This document shows, in pieces, positions 24,263 through 31,819 of a stretch of DNA of 40,371 nt. The position numbers were made by a program, and so were the translations under genes. Source of the stretch: a virus. Numbering within the stretch: the first letter of the stretch is position 1; every line of letters starts with the position of its first letter. The notes below the pieces were generated by a model. The model saw only the letters and a program-made list of their open reading frames with translations, was not told the origin of the DNA and made no database searches. Where the stretch lies: IMG/VR virus record IMGVR_UViG_3300050133_000052, positions 1-40,371 of that record; one strand, given 5' to 3'.

Positions 24263-24431
24263 GAGCGTCACCGTCCTTTACTATTTCCCAATCCCAATCA
24301 ATACAATTGAAAGCCTCTTCCTTTGCTGCCTCTCCAATTTCTTCCTCAGTGGCATCGTCTTCAACCTCAAATTCTCCTTCTTGGGTTGCTCCGGCATATC
24401 CGATACTTAAATTCCATTTAACAGTTCTCAC
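24255..24431 (-). CDS. small acidic protein, coupled start
   Basis: A 58-residue acidic protein (EDDATEEEIGEAAKEEAF...) with a GTG start overlapping the stop of the 102-residue zinc-finger-like gene by 4 bases (GTGA). A longer reading that starts at 24572 would overlap that gene extensively and is not supported. The acidic mini-protein class is frequent in Firmicutes phages (DNA-mimic-like charge), but no function is known. Confidence 0.6.
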   Translation of the reverse strand: MRTVKWNLSIGYAGATQEGEFEVEDDATEEEIGEAAKEEAFNCIDWDWEIVKDGDAHV

Positions 24432-24736
24432 TTTTCTGCACCGTCCTTTCGTTCGCCACCGCTCATAATAGCTCCACAAGTAGAGCAAAATTTTGTTGCG
24501 CTTTGACTTGAGTGACCGCACGGGCAAATAAATCCTTCCAGTTCTCCGTATGGATTTATCATTCGTTCCCATCCCTTGTGGACAATATCCACCAGTTCGC
24601 CCCGCTCAACCTTTCTGACTATCTCGGCGGCTTGCTTAAGAGCTTCGTGCTGATACAATGTAATATCATTTTCACAATCTTTATCTAATTCGTTAAGAAT
24701 TTCTACTATCTCTGCCGGTTGCATTTTATTTTTCAT
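24428..24736 (-). CDS. zinc-ribbon-like small protein
   Basis: A 102-residue protein starting MKNKMQPAEI after GGGGGAGGCC; the ATG overlaps the previous gene's stop. N-terminal helices (about 10-50) are followed by CPCGHSS and FCSTCGAIM, four Cys that fit a zinc ribbon. Similar shape proteins occur in phage early operons without a known role. Confidence 0.65.
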   Translation of the reverse strand: MKNKMQPAEIVEILNELDKDCENDITLYQHEALKQAAEIVRKVERGELVDIVHKGWERMINPYGELEGFICPCGHSSQSATKFCSTCGAIMSGGERKDGAEK

Positions 24737-24944
24737 CGGTGGCCTCCCCCTCATCTATTGGATGGCAAGAATATTCAACCGAAATGCATACATACATTTC
24801 TTTTTCACATTTAGGGCAAATTACTACTCTTGCATCCATATTGTTGTTGGTTGCCTCTCTCCCGTCAAAGCGATTTCCGCAATAAACACATTCGCAATCG
24901 TCAACACAAACAGTTTCATCTGTGGGAAATTTTTTATTTTTCAT
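24726..24944 (-). CDS. small zinc-finger-like protein
   Basis: A 72-residue protein with C-x2-C (CVYCG near 20-23) and C-x2-C (CPKCEKEM near 43-46), plus two other Cys. ATG follows AAGGAGGGGGAGG. It overlaps both neighbours. Probably zinc-binding; target unknown. Confidence 0.65.
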   Translation of the reverse strand: MKNKKFPTDETVCVDDCECVYCGNRFDGREATNNNMDARVVICPKCEKEMYVCISVEYSCHPIDEGEATDEK

Positions 24945-25501
24945 TCCTCCCCCTCCTTGCTGTTGATGGCGGAGCGGGCCTGCTGGATGAAATAATCCTC
25001 CATTTGCAATGTAGCAAGTGCTTTTTCTATTTTTGTAATAGAAGTTGCTCCCAGTCTATTGTCATGGTTGTCCTCACAAGCTAAACGATATGCCCTATTC
25101 TTAATCTTCAGCGCCTTTGTGAGGGCGGCGTTGTGCTGCTCCAACTTTTTGTAATTCTCGTAGGTTGTGTCATTGGCAACTTTAAGGGCGTGGCTGTAAT
25201 CTTTGAGTGTGGTAATCTCTCTTCTCATAACCTCATATCCTGTTTTTGAGCCATCCAATAAATCGGACTTAAGGGCGGCGTTTTCTTCCTGCATAGCAGT
25301 AATTTGCTCCAACAGGTATTTGATATCATCCGAGGCGCAACATATAAAAACCGCATCGTCATATGAATGCGCTTCTCCAATTTTTAATCTTGTGTCTGGG
25401 TTGCTAAATATTGAGCGGCCCTTTTTAATATTCGGTATATGACACCAATTACCCTGTGTTGCCTTATTCAGCCTCTCGCGGATTTCATCTTCTCTGTTCA
25501 T
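24941..25501 (-). CDS. Ead/Ea22-like coiled-coil protein
   Basis: A 186-residue protein starting MNREDEIRERLNKATQGNW after AGAGAGGGCG; the upstream ATG at 25624 would overlap the previous gene. The N-terminal 70 residues (KATQGNW...DDAVFICCASDDIKYLL) match Ead/Ea22-like phage proteins, and the rest is a long coiled coil. The function in phages is unknown. It overlaps the previous gene by 17 bases and the next by 4. Confidence 0.7.
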   Translation of the reverse strand: MNREDEIRERLNKATQGNWCHIPNIKKGRSIFSNPDTRLKIGEAHSYDDAVFICCASDDIKYLLEQITAMQEENAALKSDLLDGSKTGYEVMRREITTLKDYSHALKVANDTTYENYKKLEQHNAALTKALKIKNRAYRLACEDNHDNRLGATSITKIEKALATLQMEDYFIQQARSAINSKEGEE

Positions 25502-25970
25502 GCTTCGCCCTCTCTTTCTCAATCTCAGCATCCCATTCAAGTGCAGCGGCTTCGCCAAACTCGCGGGTGTAATATGCCTCGTCCTCATAGAGTGCACAAT
25601 AATCTTTTGTGTCGGCATGTCCACATCGGTATAATATTTTCAACTTGCCGTCAATAAGGTGGAGCTCCGCGCATGTGATTTGCCATTCCATTCCGAAGCT
25701 GTCCCAAATAATATCACCGGGTTTGTGCGGCAAAATACGATGTTCCTTTTTTGCCTGTGCGAGGTCGGTGACTTCGGCAGGGGTTAGGTTGGTGTCCTCG
25801 TAGGCGGCAAGGCGTTGGATTGCCATTATTGCAGGGCAGCACTCTAACTGTTCCTTAAAGTTTTTAGCAGGGCAATCTTTACAAAAAATTGTGGCTTTCG
25901 GGTGATGCGGGCAAACGCAATTTAAAAATGATTTGCCGCTTGGTGTAACTTTAGTCAATCTTTCCATCAT
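25485..25970 (-). CDS. hypothetical early phage protein with Cys cluster
   Basis: A 161-residue protein with a Cys-rich N-terminal half (CVCPHHPKATIFCKDCP...CCPA) and the motif AYEDTNLTPAEV typical of small early proteins in Clostridia phages. It starts ATG ATG after GAAGGAG and overlaps the RecU gene end by 4 bases. The N-terminal Cys/His pattern suggests metal binding; function is not known. Confidence 0.65.
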   Translation of the reverse strand: MMERLTKVTPSGKSFLNCVCPHHPKATIFCKDCPAKNFKEQLECCPAIMAIQRLAAYEDTNLTPAEVTDLAQAKKEHRILPHKPGDIIWDSFGMEWQITCAELHLIDGKLKILYRCGHADTKDYCALYEDEAYYTREFGEAAALEWDAEIEKERAKHEQRR

Positions 25971-26449
25971 TCTCCTTCGCCCTCCTTTAAAAATTCTTCA
26001 ATATTCCATCTAAAATGCACTTTCAGTTTTCGTCCTTTGATTTCGCATCCCTCTGTTTCAAACCACGCTATCGGTATAGACTGACGATCCGCGTGTGCAA
26101 GAAAATATTCAACCTTAACTGCCGACACAAAATATGTGCGTTCAACATCACGAAAGTTTACGATAAAGCCGCAAATCATGTTTTTATATGTACTCGCTTT
26201 TGATAATTCCGTGACTTGGTTCTGGCGGATTGCTGAGAACGGTATTGACTTCCCTTTATGGCTTTTCAACTCCAAAAGATAAAGAGTGCCGTTGAAAATC
26301 ATGCAGTCACAAATATTTGTTTGCTGAAATCGGGTGTTTTCTTTATCACCGCCCCAGCTCGCCGTGCCATCTCTAAACCGATAATAAAATATACATTCTG
26401 TATTAATGCTTTCTTTAAAATCCTGCTCAAACTTTTTACCCTCGTTCGT
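25967..26449 (-). CDS. recU-like: RecU-like Holliday-junction resolvase, ACG start
   Basis: A 160-residue RecU-type nuclease that would cut four-way junctions during recombination-dependent replication. It begins ACG-AAC-GAG-GGT (NEGKKFE), then FYYRFRDGTAS, CDC (D48), LELKS (E60, K62) and the Gln of RQNQ (Q78), the acidic-Lys-Gln set of RecU. The frame is open upstream to a stop at 26453 and holds no ATG, GTG or TTG before codon 50. A perfect AAGGAGGG lies 7 bases before the ACG. Starting at ATG 26302 would delete the active-site D48 region, so ACG is the best start. It is translated right after the Lar-like gene. Confidence 0.75.
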   Translation of the reverse strand, partial: TNEGKKFEQDFKESINTECIFYYRFRDGTASWGGDKENTRFQQTNICDCMIFNGTLYLLELKSHKGKSIPFSAIRQNQVTELSKASTYKNMICGFIVNFRDVERTYFVSAVKVEYFLAHADRQSIPIAWFETEGCEIKGRKLKVHFRWNIEEFLKEGEGE

Positions 26450-26452
26450 TTT

Positions 26453-26749
26453 TTAGCCCTCCTTCGTTCTGCGGTTCCATGCGGAAATTGCTTTGGCCTC
26501 TGCCGCAAAAAGTAATACTTTATCCTGTTCTGACACAGAGCTTTCTTTTTGCTTGTAGCAATCATAAGTCGTGTTCACCCATCCTGTAGCAAATACAGGG
26601 CCGCGACCTTTGCATTTATTACAAATTGCCTTAATCAAATATTCTCGTCGCGATTGTCCAACTCCGTTGTATCCTCCAAATAGGTGGTCTTTTGCGCTTA
26701 GTTTGGCTTCCCCTCCACAAAATGGACACGATTTTAATTCATTCAGCAT
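26453..26749 (-). CDS. Lar-type restriction-alleviation-like protein
   Basis: A 98-residue protein with LKSCPFCGGEAKLS near 5-18, ICNKCKGRGP near 45, and AISAWNRR near the end, the layout of Lar-family zinc-ribbon proteins, some of which soften type I restriction. The start at 26749 follows GGGAGG with a spacing of about 9 bases; the upstream start at 26785 lacks it. Its stop is 3 bases before the RecU ACG. Whether it alleviates restriction is inference. Confidence 0.65.
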   Translation of the reverse strand: MLNELKSCPFCGGEAKLSAKDHLFGGYNGVGQSRREYLIKAICNKCKGRGPVFATGWVNTTYDCYKQKESSVSEQDKVLLFAAEAKAISAWNRRTKEG

Positions 26750-27101
26750 TATGTGAAGCCTCCCAAAGATAATCATAAATTTCATGGTGGTAGGGGCTAT
26801 TGTCGGCCTTTGCTACCTGATGACCGCATCTTGCACAATATCCAACTTCCCATAGTTCTGGGTACTCGACTCTATTGCCGCCCCATCGGATAAGTCTGCA
26901 TCCGCACTCCATACAAAATGGTTCATTATCAAGTCCAAATCCGTCATAGATAGTTTTTAAATTTCCTAACAAGTGGATATCTTTAAGCATCCGTTTAATT
27001 TGTGCCTTAGAAATTTTCTCGCCCAAAGCAGCTTTTTTAGCTTTGCGGGGTACTTTGTTACCGTTTATAATTTTATTGTAATATTTTATGCACTGTTTCA
27101 T
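26739..27101 (-). CDS. zinc-ribbon-containing hypothetical protein
   Basis: A 120-residue basic protein starting MKQCIKYYNK after GGGAAGAGG; a longer reading to 27167 lacks a ribosome site. The first 60 residues are Lys-rich (VPRKAKKAALGEKISKAQIKRML), followed by C-x2-C (CMECGC) and C-x2-C (YCARCG) knuckles. Zinc-binding, possibly nucleic-acid-binding; function unknown. Confidence 0.6.
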   Translation of the reverse strand: MKQCIKYYNKIINGNKVPRKAKKAALGEKISKAQIKRMLKDIHLLGNLKTIYDGFGLDNEPFCMECGCRLIRWGGNRVEYPELWEVGYCARCGHQVAKADNSPYHHEIYDYLWEASHNAE

Positions 27102-27207
27102 CCTCTTCCCTCTCTGCGCTCTTGTGGGGCGCTGTGTGCTGATATAAATTTTGTGGTATAATTCCATGCTTTCAAGGTTTAATCTCGTCCACGGTCACGG
27201 TAGGGGG

Positions 27208-27543
27208 CTAGAAAGGCGTTTCTTCTTCAATGTTCGCTGATAGTGTTACTAATTCGGCAGGCACTTGAACTGTTGAACGCATATTCATAGCAACTAAATA
27301 CGTTTTTATCGGGTTAGAACGTTCAATATCAGTTATACAAAATTCACCGTTTGGACTTGAAACTTTTCCCCATTTTGTGCGAGCGCCGCAAATCATTCCG
27401 CAAACCATTCCGTACAAATTACTGTGATCGGGGAATTTTATGTATTTTCTTGCAGTAAACTGCGCACCATTTTCATATTCGTAAGTTGTATCAAAATATC
27501 CGTTTGGAAATTCAACCATGTCGCCGAGTTTAATTTTAATCAT
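27208..27543 (-). CDS. hypothetical phage protein
   Basis: A 111-residue mixed protein (MIKIKLGDMVEFPNGYF, several Cys) of unknown family with AAGGAAG before its ATG. It stands alone in a small operon gap, and no catalytic motif is visible. Confidence 0.55.
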   Translation of the reverse strand: MIKIKLGDMVEFPNGYFDTTYEYENGAQFTARKYIKFPDHSNLYGMVCGMICGARTKWGKVSSPNGEFCITDIERSNPIKTYLVAMNMRSTVQVPAELVTLSANIEEETPF

Positions 27544-27689
27544 TGTGTGACTTCCTTCTGCCCATGTTGTGGGCGATATAATTTTAAGGGTGTAGTTTTT
27601 CCATGCTTTTATCTTGCTGGGCTTGTGGTGGGGCTTGTGGGAGGGCTGACGGGGTTATTCCTGCTCTCTCGCCTTGCTCTCCGCAATCC

Positions 27690-27857
27690 TCATATCCCCA
27701 GCACCTCACAAAGCTTTTTAACATTTTGCTCATATTCTTTGGCTGACACGTTTAAAAGGCATAGCCTAAACCGATATTGAGTGTAGCTTTTATAGTCGCC
27801 TTTTTCCCCGTTCAGCCGAGCATCTTCGAGGATGTAAGCGGCGTTTTCAACCGTCAT
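27690..27857 (-). CDS. small helical protein after helicase gene
   Basis: A 55-residue helical protein (MTVENAAYILEDARLNG) whose ATG overlaps the stop of the DnaB-like gene by 11 bases, so translation is coupled. Unknown; co-expression with the helicase suggests a replication-related accessory. Confidence 0.55.
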   Translation of the reverse strand: MTVENAAYILEDARLNGEKGDYKSYTQYRFRLCLLNVSAKEYEQNVKKLCEVLGI

Positions 27858-29109
27858 ATCGCGTTTCAACCTCCTCAAAGCGTTGTACTGACCCCCTAAA
27901 AAACATTTCAATCATTCCTGTTTCACCGTCTTTGTTTTTGTCAATCAGTAATTGGGTTTGTTCCGGCGTATAGTCTTTTGACTTCTCGTAAACGTAGGGG
28001 CGAAAAATCATAAAAATGTAATCGGAATCCTCTTCAATATTTCCGCTCTCTTTCAAGTCCGACATTCTCGGCGGTTTTGGTTTGCCGCTTTTATCGGCCT
28101 GCCTTGAAACTTGTGATAAAAGCATGATGTGACAATTGTTTTTCTTCGCTAGCCACTTAAACTCAGCCGTTAAAAAGTTTATCCGTTCTCTTGTGTCTTT
28201 CATTTTCTCAACAGTTCTGACGCGCTGAATAAAATCAACAACCACCAAATCGGGCTTTAACTCATAAATCCTGCGCGAGATTTCCTCGATTGTATAAATG
28301 TCACCAAACAGGTAAAGTTGCTTTTTGCCATAGAGATCAGAGACGCTTTGAGATATTTTTTGCTGCTGCTCCTTGTCGAGATATTTGTTTTTTATGCCGT
28401 CGTATGGAATACTGAGCAAAGAAGAAAACATCCTGTTGTAAATCTGTTCTTTCGACATTTCAAGGCTGAAAAAGGCAATGCGGTTTTTTGTCTTGGTCTG
28501 ATTTTCAACGACATTTATTGCTATTGCGGTTTTTCCAGTGGACGGCGGTGCTCCCCAACAGGAGATGCCGCCTTTTAATAGGCCGCCCGTTTTATCGTCT
28601 ATGTGTTTGTACCCCGTCCATATCCTTGTGTCGCGGTCAAGTGGCTTATAAATCGTGTCTATGTAGCTGATCAGGGTTTGTTTCCTGTCCTCTTCAACAT
28701 CCTTTGCCGAGGAGCCGGCCCGCTCGCCCTCAATAATTTTTTCAACTGCCGGAATTAGCGCGTCGGCCTCCATGTCACAAAAAAGGACGTCTTGAAGTTT
28801 GCCGGTAATTCTCCGTTGCTGACTTTTAGCTCTAACAATCTCGGCGTATGCTTTTGTGTTTGCCAGCGTGGGAACCATCTGGGCAAGCTGTAAAAGATAG
28901 TCCTTATCAGTTTTTAATCTTTCGAGCAGCGTCACAAAATCAATCGGTTTGCCCTGCTTGTGCATGTCAACCATCGCCGCAAAGGTGGCCTGATGCTTTG
29001 GCAGATAAAAGTCACTTTCGCTTAAAAAGTTGACGAGTGGGATACTCTCTGACGGCTCTATAAGCATGGCACCTAAAACAGACTGTTCGGCCTCAATCGA
29101 ATATGTCAT
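27847..29109 (-). CDS. dnaB-like: replicative DNA helicase, DnaB-like
   Basis: A 420-residue hexameric helicase. The N-terminal helical domain (SIEAEQSVLGAMLIEP at 4-19) is followed by the RecA-like core with Walker A near 183-191 (APPSTGKT), a LVVVDFIQRV Walker B-type strand, and the SQVSRQADK region. It unwinds the phage replication fork. It starts ATG overlapping the stop of the initiator gene by 4 bases, a lambda O/P-like pairing with DnaB substituting for the P loader. Length fits phage DnaB. Confidence 0.93.
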   Translation of the reverse strand: MTYSIEAEQSVLGAMLIEPSESIPLVNFLSESDFYLPKHQATFAAMVDMHKQGKPIDFVTLLERLKTDKDYLLQLAQMVPTLANTKAYAEIVRAKSQQRRITGKLQDVLFCDMEADALIPAVEKIIEGERAGSSAKDVEEDRKQTLISYIDTIYKPLDRDTRIWTGYKHIDDKTGGLLKGGISCWGAPPSTGKTAIAINVVENQTKTKNRIAFFSLEMSKEQIYNRMFSSLLSIPYDGIKNKYLDKEQQQKISQSVSDLYGKKQLYLFGDIYTIEEISRRIYELKPDLVVVDFIQRVRTVEKMKDTRERINFLTAEFKWLAKKNNCHIMLLSQVSRQADKSGKPKPPRMSDLKESGNIEEDSDYIFMIFRPYVYEKSKDYTPEQTQLLIDKNKDGETGMIEMFFRGSVQRFEEVETRYDG

Positions 29110-29864
29110 AATTTATCCATCCCCTCATATCCCCAACCTGCGGATTTTTTAGCAATCTCTTTGCCTTTAAGTTTGTCCCAGATAATCCCCTGCCACATAT
29201 TCGACATGCACTCAGTAATCAGCTCAATAACGTCAGCCTCATAATAAATTTTGAGTTTGTTCTCAATCTGCGTTAAAAAAGATTTTAGCCCCATTGGTTT
29301 ATACGGCTTCTTTTGTTCTTTTTTATATTCCAGCCATTCTAAGATTTTTGATTGAAGATCGCCTGAAAAAGATTTACCCTCAAAAATATTAAGTTCAGTC
29401 TCGGGGGATATAGGGGGTTGTTTTAATGGTTGCTTTAATGGTTGCTTTCTATGGGTGTCTAATCCGTCACCAGGCGTGGTGTCTAATTCGTCATCTGGCG
29501 GTGCGTCTAATTGGGGGACTGGTGTCGTATTAGTCATCACGTGTCTAATTAGCCGCCACCCATCATAATTTTTATTAAAAGAAATAACTCTTGAATTGTT
29601 AAAAGTTGCCTCTTTGATTATCAGCAAAATTTTACATTCAAAAAGAAATGCCATTTCTCGCTGAACCTGTCGGCGTGGAATACCCAGCCGTGCAGATATG
29701 TAAGATGCAGACAAGGAACATTCTTTACGACTGAACCCATATGTTTCACGCCAGAGCAACATGATAATTCGGAATTGTGTCCCGTTGAGCGGAAATTTTA
29801 TAATATTTTCAAGGATTTCATTTGCAATTGGGGCATACCCATTTTCCTTTTGCACGTCTGCCGT
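29106..29864 (-). CDS. lambda O-like replication initiator, ACG start
   Basis: A 252-residue initiator. Residues 1-100 match phage replication protein O: TADVQKENGYAPIANEILENI (ACG-GCA-GAC-GTG), then LNGTQFRIIMLLWRETYGFSRKE and the winged-helix ISARLGIPRRQVQREM. The middle (about 120-150) is a repeat of an 8-residue LDxxPxDx unit encoded by iterons, and the C-terminus is Lys-rich. GGGGGTGA lies about seven bases before the ACG; a GTG at 29855 is too far from it. DnaB follows with a 4-base overlap. The protein should melt the origin and recruit DnaB. Confidence 0.75.
   Translation of the reverse strand, partial: TADVQKENGYAPIANEILENIIKFPLNGTQFRIIMLLWRETYGFSRKECSLSASYISARLGIPRRQVQREMAFLFECKILLIIKEATFNNSRVISFNKNYDGWRLIRHVMTNTTPVPQLDAPPDDELDTTPGDGLDTHRKQPLKQPLKQPPISPETELNIFEGKSFSGDLQSKILEWLEYKKEQKKPYKPMGLKSFLTQIENKLKIYYEADVIELITECMSNMWQGIIWDKLKGKEIAKKSAGWGYEGMDKL
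29455..29564. repeat. iteron origin within the initiator gene
   Basis: GTGTCTAAT or GCGTCTAAT occurs at 29455, 29479, 29503 and 29541; the first three have a 24-base period that equals the 8-residue protein repeat. An inverted ATTAG copy sits at 29529. A 12-base tandem TTTAATGGTTGC x2 (29421-29444) adjoins, and the next 150 bases are AT-rich. This lambda-like layout, initiator sites inside the O gene next to an AT-rich melting region, marks a probable replication origin. Confidence 0.65.
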
Positions 29865-29898
29865 AGTTGTTCACCCCCATTCAGTTTGAAATAAGTTG

Positions 29899-30108
29899 TT
29901 AGCCCTTGCGCCACTTAACAAGTCCCCACACCGCAAGAACGAAGTAAACCGCAAATAGTATCGCCTGTGAATAAAGCCCCTTGTATGCGTCTACAGCGCA
30001 CCACAAGGCATTTGTAAAAAGCCATAAGATAAAGCACCATTTCTTTTTATAGATATTTGCGACTGTGCCAATAATAGAGGCTATGGTTATTAAATAAGTC
30101 CAATTCAA
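29899..30108 (-). CDS. PnuC-like short membrane protein
   Basis: A 69-residue protein with two to three membrane spans (LITIASIIGTVANIY, CFILWLFTNALWC, AILFAVYFVLAVWGLVKW). The W/N pattern resembles a half-length PnuC (nicotinamide-riboside-type transporter) domain seen in some phages. It overlaps the methyltransferase gene by ATGA (30105-30108). Transport is not shown; it could be a membrane effector. Confidence 0.55.
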   Translation of the reverse strand: MNWTYLITIASIIGTVANIYKKKWCFILWLFTNALWCAVDAYKGLYSQAILFAVYFVLAVWGLVKWRKG

Positions 30109-30803
30109 AACAATCTCACCTGTGCTTTCACCGCCTGTAAACGTTCCTGCGCTTTGTCAAAATAGTCTTTGTCAATCTCAAACGCTATGTACTCAAATCC
30201 CATTTCGTAGCAAGCAATTAACGACGATGCGGAGCCGACGTGAGTGTCGAGGATTTTATCGCCTTTATGTGCGTAATTGGTTAGTAGCCATTTATAAAGG
30301 GGAATAGGTTTTTGTGTGGGGTGAAAACGTAAAGGGTCTTGCGGTACGCACTCAAATATTTTCGCGTTTAAATTAAAACTGCACCAAGCGTATTCACACA
30401 TCGCCATTGAGAATTTTTCGGATATAGTGAGTTTTTTCCATATTACAAAACATCTTGTAGGTGGTAGTTCAAAATAATTCCCACCCCAAATAATTTGGTT
30501 TTTAGATATTCTGAATAGTTCGTCGAAATACTCTTGTGTTGGTGCAATATCCCAATGTTTAATATTATTAGTTTCCTGATATTTTTTCGACCATGTGCCG
30601 CCTGTTCGCTCAATTTTATATTTGTTAAACCACCCTCCAAACCTGTCTCTTCTTTTATCATCCCATTCGTCGTTATTTGCCGAACCATACGGTGGGTCAA
30701 CAATAGCAAGTTCAAAGTATTTATCTGGGAACTGTTTCATCCCCTCCATGCAATCCATGTTGTAAAGCTGATTTAAAGCAAGCGTTTTTATTCCCCCATT
30801 CAT
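30105..30803 (-). CDS. beta-class DNA methyltransferase
   Basis: A 232-residue enzyme transferring methyl to adenine (or N4-cytosine) in DNA. Motif IV is DPPYG near 40; motif I-like is LDTHVGSASS towards the end, followed by FEIDKDYFDKAQERL, a circular (beta) order. Start chosen is ATG (MNGGIKTLALNQ); an ACG at 30785 preceded by GGGGG and seven bases fits the family consensus better (LALNQLYNMDC), see findings. The gene may shield phage DNA from restriction or act as an orphan epigenetic mark; no restriction partner is nearby. Confidence 0.85.
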   Translation of the reverse strand: MNGGIKTLALNQLYNMDCMEGMKQFPDKYFELAIVDPPYGSANNDEWDDKRRDRFGGWFNKYKIERTGGTWSKKYQETNNIKHWDIAPTQEYFDELFRISKNQIIWGGNYFELPPTRCFVIWKKLTISEKFSMAMCEYAWCSFNLNAKIFECVPQDPLRFHPTQKPIPLYKWLLTNYAHKGDKILDTHVGSASSLIACYEMGFEYIAFEIDKDYFDKAQERLQAVKAQVRLF

Positions 30804-30825
30804 CCACCAAAATATACGGATAGTA

Positions 30826-31140
30826 TTATTTATTGGGCTTGTTTCGGTAGGCAGTCCACGTTTTTCCGTAACTATCTTTGTTTCTTTCATCGATGTAATC
30901 ATGACCATCTTCTGATAATTCCCAATATCTATCATCCGGTTCATCCCCGTCGATAATAAACACTGGCTCTCCATCCATCCCCCTTAATTCTTCGAGCCTC
31001 AACGGCTCGTTCTGCTCACGGGTGAGTTGGGAGCGGAGATATTTAATAGCGGTTGCCATTCCTCTTGCCCTTAAGGACATTGGCTTACAGTTTGATGATG
31101 CAATTTCACATTGTTTTAGTGCCTTTTCAATCTCGTTCAT
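30826..31140 (-). CDS. hypothetical early protein
   Basis: A 104-residue protein starting MNEIEKALKQ after AAAGGAG. Its PLRLEELRGMDGEPVFI segment is typical of small early proteins in Firmicutes phages. No known activity. It lies between the DUF5131 and methyltransferase genes. Confidence 0.65.
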   Translation of the reverse strand: MNEIEKALKQCEIASSNCKPMSLRARGMATAIKYLRSQLTREQNEPLRLEELRGMDGEPVFIIDGDEPDDRYWELSEDGHDYIDERNKDSYGKTWTAYRNKPNK

Positions 31141-31151
31141 GTTTGCTCCTT

Positions 31152-31805
31152 TCACCACGGAAATTCTTGAATTAATTTTGGCTGATGTAATATCGGTTTA
31201 AGGCTACTTTTAAGAAAAATAGGAATATTTGCAGCTTTGCACTGGTCAACAATGTCTAAAATCCACTCACGTTTCGGGACAACTTTTTCTTTGCGGTTTC
31301 CGGTTTCTGCGCCGATGATAACCCAACCCGTTCCAAACAAATTGAAATCTGAATCTGGATTTCTTAACAATGGTTCTACGCTTAGAAAATGATGAGGAAC
31401 TGCCCATGCATATTCATTTCTCATCCCTGTTGGAAGACTTTGACCAAACCACCAATTGTGCATATCTTCTCGCAAATAATCCTGAAACACTCCAACATAC
31501 ATTTCGGGCCGCTTAGTCAAAAATAAATATCTATGTTGCGGGTTCTCACTCATTACGTCAAAGGTTTGCTTAATCCATTCGTCTTTCCAATCCGCTATGT
31601 CGCTCATACTATCCATAAAAATCACTTGTGGCTTTTTGCTGTAAAGGGATTTCAAACGGTCAGGAAAGAATTGCGGCTTTGAAAAATCCTCAATCCATTG
31701 AAAGCGATCGTTCATCTTTTTTGCATAGCAGAACGGACAACCATAAGTGCAGCCGACAACCGGATTTAAGGACGCTGAACACCAATCTATCTTTGTTTTA
31801 TTCAC
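31152..31805 (-). CDS. DUF5131 / Gp37-Gp68 family protein, radical-SAM-like
   Basis: A 217-residue protein with TKIDWCSASLNPVVGCTYGCPFCYA near 4-28, in which C-x3-C-x2-C matches the three-Cys cluster of radical SAM enzymes, plus SDIADWKDE and SLPTGMRNE-type segments of the DUF5131 (phage Gp37/Gp68) family. Activity is unknown; tRNA or other nucleic-acid modification is a guess from the fold. Start is GTG after AAAGGAG. It lies beside the DNA methyltransferase cluster. Confidence 0.75.
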   Translation of the reverse strand: MNKTKIDWCSASLNPVVGCTYGCPFCYAKKMNDRFQWIEDFSKPQFFPDRLKSLYSKKPQVIFMDSMSDIADWKDEWIKQTFDVMSENPQHRYLFLTKRPEMYVGVFQDYLREDMHNWWFGQSLPTGMRNEYAWAVPHHFLSVEPLLRNPDSDFNLFGTGWVIIGAETGNRKEKVVPKREWILDIVDQCKAANIPIFLKSSLKPILHQPKLIQEFPW

Positions 31806-31819
31806 TGTTTGCTCCTTTC

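Noticed and set aside
26299-26565. 88-residue ORF covering the RecU start region
   Set aside because: It is a different frame of the same DNA. The RecU frame is open to the upstream stop and has the family motifs, so a frameshift is not needed.
29455-29564. CRISPR array
   Set aside because: The repeats are imperfect, short, 24 bases apart without unique spacers, and code for a protein repeat; iterons fit better.
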